Source of the DNA: Candidatus Gastranaerophilales bacterium
GTDB taxonomy: Bacteria; Cyanobacteriota; Vampirovibrionia; Gastranaerophilales; Gastranaerophilaceae
Direction of reading: 5' to 3'
DNA: 54,161 bases
NCBI GenBank assembly: GCA_944324315.1
Contig: CALUVW010000014.1
Span: 1-54,161 of the forward strand
In this document: one piece after another, positions 43,625 through 50,715 of the stretch
Numbering within the stretch: position 1 is the first letter of the stretch
How the letters are laid out: each line of letters begins with the position of its first letter
Notes under the pieces: generated by a model
Database searches by the model: none
Told to the model about the DNA's origin: nothing
What the model saw: the letters and a program-made list of their open reading frames with translations, nothing else
Made by a program: the position numbers and the translations under genes

Positions 43625-44620
43625 ATGGCAAGTTTAAGAAATTTTATTAATGCAATCACAAATGACAACAAAATCTACACAGCAGAAGACATCGGTGGTA
43701 TGTCAGGAGATGAATTTATGTCAAATGAAAAAGCAATAAATTATCAAATGGCAAATTTAGGTATTCCAAGAGAAAGCGATCTTTCCGGTAATCCTGACGT
43801 TGTTTATGTTCATGCATACACCCGTGATGACGGAACAGAGGTAAGAGCGCATTATCGTTCCAAGCCTGATGGGATTGGGAGTAATAATTATGAACATAGT
43901 GGAACTTCAACAGGTGCTGCTGTAGATATTGAACCGACATTAAAATTAGAAGGCGGTATTACTTATAATGATTATCAACCAAATTTGAGAGCAACTATTG
44001 ATGATTATTCACAAGCAATAGAAAATATTTTCATAGGGGATTTAAATAAAAATTTGCTTGATTTAGGAATTAACACAGTTGGTAGAATACAAAAGCAAAA
44101 TGATGCTGTAAATTTTTGGAATATCGCTTCACAAAATTTATGGAAAAAACAAGCAGATGACTATATTAAGGGTAATGGGAAATTTTATAACAATATGAAA
44201 GATGTTATTAATGATTTCCCTCAATATAAAAAACAGATTCAAGAAAAAGTAAAAAACCAATTTAAGAAAGATGATGTACCAGGAATAGTATTTCATGAAA
44301 ATAGTAGTGTAGCAAAAGCTATTATTAAATCAGAAGAACTAAATGATTTTATATATAAAAATGCAGCAGCACTGAAATCAGGAAAAGAAGTGACCGGTTC
44401 TCTAGGTTTCAATAGTGATGCAAATTTACACAACGCATTTGGTAAGATGGATATTTTATCAGCAAAGTTGCAAGGAAAATATATTGAGTTTATACTATTA
44501 GACACATATGATTTTAATCCGAATGAAACGAATCCGCTTGTTCAAATGGGATATTCAACACAAAAAGCAGGATTGCTACATCCGTATTTTACAATAGTAA
44601 AATGTAGGTATAAAATATAG
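43625..44620 (+). CDS. Polymorphic-toxin-like protein, full length (toxin A)
   Basis: 331 residues, no signal peptide, strong AAGGAG. N-terminal part (about 1-90): IYTAEDIGGMSGDEFMSN, NPDVVYVHAYTRDDGTEV, RAHYRSKPDG, which I read as a delivery or structural domain. Residues 90-235 are helical. The C-terminal 96 residues (from SEELNDFIYK at 236) form a separate module with LLDTYDFNPNETNP (near 292) and the ending HPYFTIVKCRYKI. The same module, without the N-terminal part, recurs at 47944-48237, and relatives at 48702-48995, 46677-46784, 47233-47466 and 45104-45271. A shared body with swappable ends is typical of polymorphic toxins. The next gene, 9 nt away, is the immunity candidate. Toxic activity is inferred, not shown. 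Confidence 0.65.
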   Translation: MASLRNFINAITNDNKIYTAEDIGGMSGDEFMSNEKAINYQMANLGIPRESDLSGNPDVVYVHAYTRDDGTEVRAHYRSKPDGIGSNNYEHSGTSTGAAVDIEPTLKLEGGITYNDYQPNLRATIDDYSQAIENIFIGDLNKNLLDLGINTVGRIQKQNDAVNFWNIASQNLWKKQADDYIKGNGKFYNNMKDVINDFPQYKKQIQEKVKNQFKKDDVPGIVFHENSSVAKAIIKSEELNDFIYKNAAALKSGKEVTGSLGFNSDANLHNAFGKMDILSAKLQGKYIEFILLDTYDFNPNETNPLVQMGYSTQKAGLLHPYFTIVKCRYKI

Positions 44621-45169
44621 AGGATAAAAATGAGTAGTTCAAAGTTTTATATAATTTTTAATATCTTCAATATATTATTAATAGGTTTCATAATATTATG
44701 TATGAATATTAGTATGGATTTAACCTTTGATATACAGGGGTCTCCAGGTTCAGATATTAGATTCCTATGGGGTTCAGCATTATATATTACGTATGTTACA
44801 TTAAAACTCTGCCTTCCAAAGTTAATTGTAAATTGTGCTAAAAAATATACGCTATCAATATTCAACCAGTTTGTAAAATTTTTACAAAACACCCCTCAAA
44901 ATAAAAAGAAAATTCTAACAATAGCCTTTTGTTATGATTTGCCTTTTTTGATTTATTGTATATATATATATATTGATTATTTTTTTATATGGACTGTTAT
45001 TTTTACATTGATTGCATATATACTATTTTACGCAGGAGGAATCTTGCTTTTTTACTTGATGTTGTATAGAGGCATTAAAAAATATTTAAAATAGTTAAAT
45101 AATTTGACAATCTTAAATCCACGAATAGAAAACGGAGAATTTAAGAGAATTTTATTTGATAAATATGAC
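44327..45169 (+). repeat. Inverted duplication, plus-strand copy (toxin module, immunity gene, toxin C start)
   Basis: This 843-bp segment is repeated in inverse orientation at 47401-48237 (837 bp). The toxin A module and the immunity gene ends are almost identical; the middle of the immunity gene differs. Homology starts at the codon before SEEL and runs into the toxin C fragment up to its DKYD codons. Confidence 0.85.
44630..45094 (+). CDS. Four-helix membrane protein, immunity candidate A
   Basis: 154 residues, about four membrane helices: 7-27, about 45-65, 95-115 (IAFCYDLPFLIYCIYIYIDY) and 120-145. No cleavable signal. GAGG precedes the ATG, and the toxin-like gene's stop is 9 nt upstream. 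A near twin (47476-47934) follows the orphan toxin A module. The two share identical N-terminal (1-28) and C-terminal (about 87-154) parts but differ in between. The xxFCYD motif recurs in immunity B and B' (FYYD, LCYD). Placement after each toxin module and small size fit an inner-membrane immunity protein; not a recognised Pfam family to me. Confidence 0.65.
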   Translation: MSSSKFYIIFNIFNILLIGFIILCMNISMDLTFDIQGSPGSDIRFLWGSALYITYVTLKLCLPKLIVNCAKKYTLSIFNQFVKFLQNTPQNKKKILTIAFCYDLPFLIYCIYIYIDYFFIWTVIFTLIAYILFYAGGILLFYLMLYRGIKKYLK

Positions 45170-45271
45170 TACAAATGGTTAAGTAAAGAAGAATTCCCGA
45201 ATGCAAAAACGCGAAAATTAAATAATTGGGCCTATACACTACAAACTTTTAAAAAACTAACACATATTTAA
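45104..45271 (+). pseudogene. Toxin C-type module fragment, plus-strand copy
   Basis: 55 codons from a TTG, 9 nt after immunity A. It reads LTILNPRIENGEFKRILF, DKYDYKWLSKEEF, NNWAYTLQTFKKLTHI. The first 22 codons are nearly identical to the fragment at 47233-47466 and then diverge. It lacks the final Y-[YF]-x-I strand of the module, so it looks truncated. No immunity gene follows; the next feature is a tRNA on the other strand. Confidence 0.65.
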
Positions 45272-45328
45272 AATAAGTATAATAGTTGGACAATATTAAA
45301 TCCAATAATAATTAACTAATTATTAATC

Positions 45329-45401
45329 TGGAGCGTAGGGGATTCGAACCCCTGACCCCGACACTGCCAGTGTCGTGCGCTACCAACTGCGCTAACGCCC
45401 C
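45329..45401 (-). tRNA. tRNA-Ala (anticodon GGC)
   Basis: On the minus strand: acceptor GGGGCGT with ACGCTCC, D arm GCGC-AGTTGGTA-GCGC, anticodon stem CGACA/TGTCG with loop CTGGCAG (anticodon GGC), T arm AGGGG-TTCGAAT-CCCCT. Discriminator A; CCA is not encoded. 73 nt. Confidence 0.95.
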
Positions 45402-45526
45402 GAATAGTTTGACATTAAAATAGCATAAAGATATAAGATTATCTATATATTTTCAAATATTATGTAACAATTCATATAACTTTGCTAAACTTGCATTAAT
45501 ATAAACACAAATCATTTTCTATTATA

Positions 45527-45964
45527 TTAATGTAATAAATATTCAATAATTTCATCGACATGCCCTTTAACTTTAACTTTTCGCCATTCTTTTTCAATAT
45601 TACCTGATTTATCAAGGATAAATGTTGAACGTTCTATCCCCATATATTTTCTGCCGTACATAGATTTTTCTTTCCAAACACCGTATTTTTCTGATAAAAC
45701 ATGGTCCGGATCAGATAACAAAATAAAGTTCAAACATTGTTTTTCTTTAAAAGCTTTATGGCTTTTGATTGTATCAGGACTTACTCCGATCACGGCTGCA
45801 TATTTTGTTATGCGATTGATATTATCTCTAAAATCACATGCTTCCTGCGTACATCCCGAAGTATTATCTTTTGGATAAAAGTACAAAACAATTCTTTCGC
45901 CTGCAAAATCTTTTAAATCAAACTCTTTTTCATTTCCATCTATACCAATACCGGATAATTTCAT
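45527..45964 (-). CDS. bcp: Thioredoxin-dependent thiol peroxidase (Bcp/PrxQ)
   Basis: 145 residues. The peroxidatic Cys is in FYPKDNTSGCTQEACDFRD (near 38), with the possible resolving Cys five residues later, the standard Bcp arrangement. The Arg-containing GIERSTFILDKSG (near 110) is also typical. It reduces hydroperoxides in the cytoplasm using thioredoxin. It is a single gene on the minus strand between the tRNA and the immunity array; a 247-bp gap (45965-46211) upstream shows nothing I can identify beyond AT-rich DNA. Confidence 0.95.
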   Translation of the reverse strand: MKLSGIGIDGNEKEFDLKDFAGERIVLYFYPKDNTSGCTQEACDFRDNINRITKYAAVIGVSPDTIKSHKAFKEKQCLNFILLSDPDHVLSEKYGVWKEKSMYGRKYMGIERSTFILDKSGNIEKEWRKVKVKGHVDEIIEYLLH

Positions 45965-46211
45965 TTTAACTCTCCTTTTTTATAACGATAGCACAAAAAT
46001 TAAGCTAATGTTTAGAAATGACAGACATAATATACCTTTAATTTTAAGGGATTATTATCCTGATTTGGCTGTTACGAAAAATTCAGTAAATTCAAACTCC
46101 TAACTTTACATATTTGTGTATCATTCATAATTTAAATCTAGTTTATAGATATTTAATTATTTTGAATAAATTTTGTATCTTTTCAACACAATAATTATCC
46201 TTAATAAGTTA

Positions 46212-46664
46212 TTATTCTAATTTACCTTGAATTTTCCATATAAGAAATAATGAGATATAGAACATGCATATTCCACCTAACGTATATATCTCCCATAATA
46301 TCGGAAAAAATAATAAACTTCCAAAATGTGCCTCTTTTAATAACGGAAAAGCAAAGAACAATATGATAACTGCATCATAGTAAAAAGCTAATAATAATAC
46401 TGATTTTCTGATATTTTTATTCGTTTTTAATTCATTTTGCATTTTGTTCAAGATTGAAATCGGAAATTTTTTTTCATAAATTCTGAATAGTATGGGTAAA
46501 AGCAAAAATTTTATAATTATGCAGAGTAAAAACATACAGGCTGGCATAATAGCATTTGGTGCCATAGCAAGAGTTATAAACAAAATAAACGCCATTGCTA
46601 CTACATAGAAAGCAAATATTATATTCAATATATTGAAATATAAATACAAATCTGTTTTTTTCAT
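46212..46664 (-). CDS. Four-helix membrane protein, immunity candidate B
   Basis: 150 residues with four hydrophobic segments: 9-33, 40-58, 88-106 (LLLAFYYDAVIILFFAF) and 115-143. From about residue 104 (FAFPLLKEAHFGSLLF) to 145 it is identical to immunity B' (48218-48682), while the first 100 residues are only moderately similar. It follows a short toxin remnant (46677-46784). It is the last gene of the minus-strand array. Confidence 0.6.
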   Translation of the reverse strand: MKKTDLYLYFNILNIIFAFYVVAMAFILFITLAMAPNAIMPACMFLLCIIIKFLLLPILFRIYEKKFPISILNKMQNELKTNKNIRKSVLLLAFYYDAVIILFFAFPLLKEAHFGSLLFFPILWEIYTLGGICMFYISLFLIWKIQGKLE

Positions 46665-46676
46665 ATATAAAAGTCC

Positions 46677-46784
46677 TTATGATTTATTCAGTTTATATCT
46701 ACATTTTACAATTGTAAAGTATGGATTTAATTTTCCTGTTTCCTGTGCTGAATATCCCATTTGTACTTTCCAGTTATAAATATT
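46677..46784 (-). pseudogene. Remnant of a toxin B-type module (last 35 codons)
   Basis: In the frame right after the immunity C stop: NIYNWKVQMGYSAQETGK, LNPYFTIVKCRYKLNKS, stop. It matches the extreme C-terminus of toxins A and B (shared VQMGYS, PYFTIVKCRYK), but the DTYDF part is gone. It sits 12 nt before immunity B, as expected for a decayed toxin/immunity pair. Confidence 0.75.
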
Positions 46785-47261
46785 TTAGTTTACCTTTCTA
46801 CCTTTTATCTTATCCTCTATGTACCAGTAGATATATAATACTATATAACTGCCCAGCAATCCAGCAAATAATGAAAAAATATATAGAGTTATGATACCCT
46901 CTAATAGTCCCCAAAAATCAGATTCTGCACAATTAGATAAAATAAAACATTCAATTATAAATGGGATTGGACTTAATATTGCCACCAACAATTTTACTTT
47001 TAGGGAATGTCTTAATCCATACAAAAAATCCTGTATATATTTGTCTTTTGCAAATCCTGCAAACCAATTATAAAAATTTGGTAATATAAATAATCTTCCA
47101 ACCGATATTATTATTGCTAAGATAAAATAATTATATTTTTCTAAAAATGCGGCTGCCATTAACAAAAAAAATACATATATTGCCGGATCTGCTAACAAAA
47201 AATTAACAATATAAAGCATTAACATGTTTCGGTTAAATAAAACTCTGACTATTTTTTTCAT
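46785..47261 (-). CDS. Membrane protein, immunity candidate C
   Basis: About 158 residues from ATG 47261 (MKKIVRVLFNRNMLM); an upstream start at 47279 is possible. Four to five hydrophobic segments, ending ASYIVLYIYWYIEDK-like (IVLYIYWYIEDKIKGRK). It is not clearly related to the A or B immunity families and lacks the xCYD motif. It overlaps the toxin C module by 29 nt, so translation of the two is coupled. Confidence 0.6.
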   Translation of the reverse strand: MKKIVRVLFNRNMLMLYIVNFLLADPAIYVFFLLMAAAFLEKYNYFILAIIISVGRLFILPNFYNWFAGFAKDKYIQDFLYGLRHSLKVKLLVAILSPIPFIIECFILSNCAESDFWGLLEGIITLYIFSLFAGLLGSYIVLYIYWYIEDKIKGRKVN

Positions 47262-47466
47262 TGTTATTTTGCACTCCAAATTTTATTGGTATTATAACAT
47301 AATAGTTTGTGGCAAACGGTGTATACTGCATTACGGCCATAGCATTGTTATAGAAAGTTACCTCAGGTGTCTTTAAATATTCTTTAATATGCAAATTATA
47401 GTCATATTTATCAAATAAAATTCCTTTGAATTCTCCGTTTTCTATTCGTGGATTTAAGATTGTCAA
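47233..47466 (-). pseudogene. Orphan toxin C module (no N-terminal body)
   Basis: 77 codons from a TTG 9 nt after immunity A'. It reads LTILNPRIENGEFKGILF, DKYDYNLHIKEYLK, then NNAMAVMQYTPFATNYYVII, PIKFG and a short Asn-rich tail. The order (NGxF...DxYDY...Q...NYY.I.P) parallels toxins A and B and is the most complete copy of type C here. Lacking a normal start and a delivery domain, it looks like a silent cassette. Confidence 0.65.
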
Positions 47467-47475
47467 ATTATTTAA

Positions 47476-47934
47476 CTATTTTAAATATTTTTTAATGCCT
47501 CTATACAACATCAAGTAAAAAAGCAAGATTCCTCCTGCGTAAAATAGTATATATGCAATCAATGTAAAAATAACAGTCCATATAAAAAAATAATCAATAT
47601 ATATATATATACAATAAATCAAAAATGGTAAATCATAACAAAAGGCTATTGTTAGAATTTTCTTTTTATTTTGAGGGGTGTTTTTTATAAATTGAATAAA
47701 CTCGCTTGTTATTGATTTCGTATGCTTTTTTGCAATATTTATCAACAACTTTGGCAAATAGAGTTTTACAATAATATACGTAATCTGCAAAAGTAATCCC
47801 AAAAGAAGCATTATATTGGCATTTTGGGAAATATCTGAAACCAAATCCAGACTAATATTCATACATAATATTATAAAACCTATTAATAATATATTGAAGA
47901 TATTAAAAATTATATAAAACTTTGAACTGCTCAT
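47476..47934 (-). CDS. Four-helix membrane protein, immunity candidate A'
   Basis: 152 residues, paralogue of 44630-45094. Identical at 1-28 (MSSSKFYIIFNIFNILL...) and from about residue 85 (NTPQNKKKILTIAFCYD...) to the end, but with a different middle (DISQNANIMLLLGLLLQ here; FDIQGSPGSDIRFLWGS there). It follows an orphan toxin A module 9 nt away. The variable middle, probably an outside loop plus helix 2, may set which toxin is recognised. Confidence 0.65.
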   Translation of the reverse strand: MSSSKFYIIFNIFNILLIGFIILCMNISLDLVSDISQNANIMLLLGLLLQITYIIVKLYLPKLLINIAKKHTKSITSEFIQFIKNTPQNKKKILTIAFCYDLPFLIYCIYIYIDYFFIWTVIFTLIAYILFYAGGILLFYLMLYRGIKKYLK

Positions 47935-47943
47935 TTTTATCCT

Positions 47944-48237
47944 TTATATTTTATACCTACATTTTACAATTGTAAAGTACGGATGTAGCAATCCTGCTTT
48001 TTGTGTTGAATATCCCATTTGAACAAGCGGATTCGTTTCATTCGGATTAAAATCATATGTGTCTAATAGTATAAACTCAATATATTTTCCTTGCAACTTT
48101 GCTGATAAAATATCCATCTTACCAAATGCGTTGTGTAAATTTGCATCACTATTGAAACCTAGAGAACCGGTCACTTCTTTTCCTGATTTCAGTGCTGCTG
48201 CATTTTTATATATAAAATCATTTAGTTTTTCTGATTT
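47944..48237 (-). pseudogene. Orphan toxin A C-terminal module
   Basis: 97 codons in frame directly after a TGA, without a start codon: KSEKLNDFIYKNAAALKS, then GSLGFNSDANLHNAFGKM, LLDTYDFNPNETNP, HPYFTIVKCRYKI. It differs from the end of the full-length toxin (44327-44617) by only about one residue (K for E in SEEL). The break coincides with the SEEL junction. The 3' end of immunity B' overlaps its first codons by 20 nt. Confidence 0.8.
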
Positions 48238-48682
48238 TCATATCTTGAATTTTCCATATAAGAAATAATGAGATATAGAACATGCATATTCCACCTAATG
48301 TATATATCTCCCATAATATCGGAAAAAATAATAAACTTCCAAAATGTGCCTCTTTTAATAACGGAAAAGCAAAGTATAATGCAACTGCAGCATCATAGCA
48401 TAATGCCAATAACAGTGAATATTTTCTACGTGTGGAGTTTGTTTTCAATTCTTCAGCAACTTTAATCAATTCTGAATTAGGGAAAATTTTTTCAAATGTA
48501 ACAAATAATAGGTACAAAAGAAAAATTTTTGCAAGTATGCATAATAAAATAAAGCAACTTGGAAGTATCCAGTTTGGTGATATATAACAAGTTATAAAAA
48601 AAATAAGAAACATTCCAAACATAAATACAACTAATAGGATATTGAAAAGATTTAGATAAAAATAAAAATCGAAATTTTTCAC
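48218..48682 (-). CDS. Four-helix membrane protein, immunity candidate B'
   Basis: 154 residues. Same family as immunity B (46212-46664). The C-terminal half (FAFPLLKEAHFGSLLF onward) is identical, the N-terminal half differs (MKNFDFYFYLNLFNILLVVF). The last residues (DMKIRKTK) are read from the beginning of the toxin A module, which shows that module was joined on by recombination. It follows toxin module B by 19 nt. Confidence 0.65.
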   Translation of the reverse strand: MKNFDFYFYLNLFNILLVVFMFGMFLIFFITCYISPNWILPSCFILLCILAKIFLLYLLFVTFEKIFPNSELIKVAEELKTNSTRRKYSLLLALCYDAAVALYFAFPLLKEAHFGSLLFFPILWEIYTLGGICMFYISLFLIWKIQDMKIRKTK

Positions 48683-48701
48683 AGATTAAATTTCTCCTCA
48701 T

Positions 48702-48995
48702 TTATTTCAGTTTATACCTACATTTTACAATTGTAAAGTATGGATTTAATTTTCCTGTTTCTTGTGCTCTACGACCCATTTTAACAAAAAGATTCTTATC
48801 ATTTTTATTAAAATCATACGTGTCAAGTAATGTCACATCTACATAATTTCCTCGAACTTTTGCTGATAACACATCTACACTGCCAAAAGCATTATGTAAA
48901 TTAGTAAATCCATTAAACCTGAATGAGCCGGATACTTCTTTTCCTGACTTTAAATCTGCATAATTATTTCTTATAAAACTCCCAAGTTCTTCAGA
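48702..48995 (-). pseudogene. Orphan toxin B C-terminal module
   Basis: 98 codons incl. stop, starting at SEELGSFIRNNYADLKSG. Then SGSFRFNGFTNLHNAFGS, LLDTYDFNKNDKNLF and NPYFTIVKCRYKLK. About half the residues equal toxin A; the SEEL start, LHNAFG and TIVKCRYK are kept. Upstream of SEEL the frame runs into antisense of an unrelated gene remnant (49003-49228), so no delivery domain is attached. Confidence 0.75.
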
Positions 48996-49002
48996 ATGAG
49001 CT

Positions 49003-49228
49003 ATTACTATTAAACAACTAAGTGATGCTTTAAAATTTAATAATGAATTGTTTGTGCTGGCGGATATTTTGTTTGAACATAAAGAACAAAATATTCCGGA
49101 CAAAACATTTGAAGACGAATTAAGAGAACTGCTGGCGACTAAAACAACTCTTAATTCTGAAAATATTACTCAGGTTATTTATTTTATTTCGGGACTCGAA
49201 AAATTGCAAAAAATCGAAAATTTATAAG
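49003..49228 (+). pseudogene. C-terminal remnant of an unrelated plus-strand gene
   Basis: An open frame with no start, ending with TAA at 49226-49228: QLSDALKFNNELFVLADILF, EHKEQNIPDKTFEDELRE, LLATKTTLNSENITQ, VIYFISGLEKLQKIENL. It stops abruptly at the toxin B module. It reads like the end of a small cytoplasmic protein, perhaps a regulator, but no family is recognised. Its start was probably lost when the toxin array was inserted. Confidence 0.55.
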
Positions 49229-49360
49229 TGTTTTCCGACTTAAATCTCAAACTCGCGATACTTTTTCGCAAAATCCCTGATACATAACAATTGCAGAAGT
49301 CGGATTATCTGAATTCAAGTCTGCAATAATTTCTTCAAAGGATAAATGTATCGAAAGCAT

Positions 49361-49382
49361 CAAAAAAGAGCCCTTAGGCTCT
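49361..49382 (-). terminator. Intrinsic terminator downstream of tRNA-Ala(TGC)
   Basis: On the minus strand: AGAGCC-TAAG-GGCTCT (stem 49367-49372 / 49377-49382) followed by TTTTTT. It lies 28 nt past the tRNA 3' end. Confidence 0.9.
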
Positions 49383-49409
49383 GATTTTAATCGTTCTAGT
49401 TGTTTTAAA

Positions 49410-49485
49410 TGGTGGAGGTTAGGAGATTCGAACTCCTGACCCCCTGCGTGCAAAGCAGGTGCTCTACCAGCTGAGCTAAACCCCC
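49410..49485 (-). tRNA. tRNA-Ala (anticodon TGC)
   Basis: On the minus strand: acceptor GGGGGTT with AACCTCC, D arm GCTC-AGCTGGTA-GAGC, anticodon stem CCTGC/GCAGG with loop TTTGCAC (anticodon TGC), T arm AGGAG-TTCGAAT-CTCCT, then A-CCA encoded. 76 nt. Followed by an intrinsic terminator. Confidence 0.96.
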
Positions 49486-49586
49486 ATAAACTTTTTATGT
49501 TTATGTTCTTTATTTATTTGTCACAATATTTATTCTACATGCTGATTTTTTTTTGTAAAGTATTTTTATGTGTAATATTTTTTTTG

Positions 49587-49949
49587 TTAAAAAGTTAGTT
49601 CATCTTCTATCAAATTCAAAATATAATTTAATCTTTTCTTATCATTCAGATACCACCAGCCTATAAGTGTTTCAAAGGCTGTTGCCTGACGATATTCATT
49701 CTGGCAGTTACGACGTCCGACAGGTATTGATAGATTACGCGCACGCCTTGTAATTTCACGTTCATCTTCTGTTAAAAAATTTTCAAAAATATTTAAAAGA
49801 TGAGCCTGAAAACTCATTTTAACTTTTGCTGTAGTTATTTCATGAAGTGTTTTTGCATTATTTGTTAGGCAAATTGTTTTATTTCTTATATACAATTCCC
49901 AGACTGCATCACCAATATATGCATAATTTCTTAAATTCATTTCTTCCAT
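49587..49949 (-). CDS. mrnC: Mini-ribonuclease III
   Basis: 120 residues. The RNase III catalytic motifs without a dsRNA-binding domain: NYAYIGDAVWELYIRN (near 8, with the catalytic Glu/Asp set) and QATAFETLIGWWYLND (near 89). GRRNCQNEYRQ in between is typical of MrnC. It trims 23S rRNA precursor ends in the cytoplasm. It lies upstream of the tRNA-Ala on the same strand. Confidence 0.95.
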   Translation of the reverse strand: MEEMNLRNYAYIGDAVWELYIRNKTICLTNNAKTLHEITTAKVKMSFQAHLLNIFENFLTEDEREITRRARNLSIPVGRRNCQNEYRQATAFETLIGWWYLNDKKRLNYILNLIEDELTF

Positions 49950-50024
49950 AAAAAGAGTTTACTACAAAATATTGAATAAAGAAAAATGTTATGGAATAAT
50001 CTATTTTAGAAAGAGAGAAGATTT

Positions 50025-50669
50025 ATGAACAGAAAAATTTTAATTGGAATAATTTCTTTTATACTAGCGGCGACTACTGCCGCTTATTCAAAAGAAACTT
50101 CCGTATTTGCGGAAAATCAAAGACCTGATTGCGGCTGTTGTAATAAAAATACAAAGTGTATGGAACTAATAACTTCAATGTACAACGAACGTGCAACTCT
50201 TTATAATGTTTTAAATCTTTCAAATGATCAGCAAAAGTGCAAAGATATTATTGACAAAAAAAGATACGAAGAACTCGGAGAACTTTTTAAACAATACAAA
50301 CAGGAACAATACGTTCTTGACAAAATGTGCGAGCACAGCGGTGCGTCAGAATCGGCAATAAAAAAACAAAAAAAAGTTGTTGAAAAAATCCAAAAATGTA
50401 TGCAAAAAACCGGTGAAAAATACGACAAAGAATTCAAATCAATTCTTAACAGCGAACAAAAATCAAAGTATAATACCGTCAGAAAAATGGAAAAGAAAGA
50501 AATAAAATATTGTTTAAAAAATAAAGCTTTTTATGAACGAGATCCTAAACTAAGACCTTTCGGAGAAAAAATGTACTATGGAGAACAAAATAATGTACTT
50601 TGTCCTGTTCATAAAAAATGGCACATGTTCGGTTTTAAGCATAAAGTTGAATCCGTTCAGTCTGAATAA
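50025..50669 (+). CDS. Secreted Spy/CpxP-like periplasmic protein
   Basis: 214 residues, AGAGAG before the ATG. Signal peptide MNRKILIGIISFILAATTAAYS, then a Cys pair region (RPDCGCCNKNTKCMEL, near 34-48) and a helical, Lys/Glu-rich body with LTxxQ-like motifs (LNLSNDQQKC, near 65; ILNSEQKSKYN, near 145), as in Spy/CpxP stress chaperones. The C-terminus has another Cys (VLCPVHKKWHMF). Seven or more Cys suggest disulfides or metal binding. It is 46 nt before the next secreted protein gene. Confidence 0.7.
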   Translation: MNRKILIGIISFILAATTAAYSKETSVFAENQRPDCGCCNKNTKCMELITSMYNERATLYNVLNLSNDQQKCKDIIDKKRYEELGELFKQYKQEQYVLDKMCEHSGASESAIKKQKKVVEKIQKCMQKTGEKYDKEFKSILNSEQKSKYNTVRKMEKKEIKYCLKNKAFYERDPKLRPFGEKMYYGEQNNVLCPVHKKWHMFGFKHKVESVQSE

Positions 50670-50715
50670 ATTAAATAAATGATGATTTTTTCAAAATATT
50701 CATTATAATTTAGAT

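Larger units (their letters stand above)
47401..48237 (-). repeat. Inverted duplication, minus-strand copy
   Basis: Partner of 44327-45169, inverted. Order on the minus strand: toxin A module (48237-47944), immunity A' (47934-47476), start of toxin C (from 47466). The intergenic spacers (9 nt and 9 nt) are the same in both copies. Confidence 0.85.

Noticed and set aside
48996-49103. N-terminal 36 residues in frame with the toxin B module
   Set aside because: This stretch is antisense to the coding remnant at 49003-49228 and has no match in the other toxin copies, so it is not a real toxin body.
49247-49453. A 68-codon minus-strand frame
   Set aside because: Its first part is read from inside the tRNA-Ala gene (the EFESPNLHH artefact), and it spans the tRNA terminator.
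45329-49485. Prophage or integrative element between the tRNAs
   Set aside because: No integrase, portal, capsid or replication genes and no direct repeats at the tRNA ends were found; the content is toxin/immunity genes and bcp.
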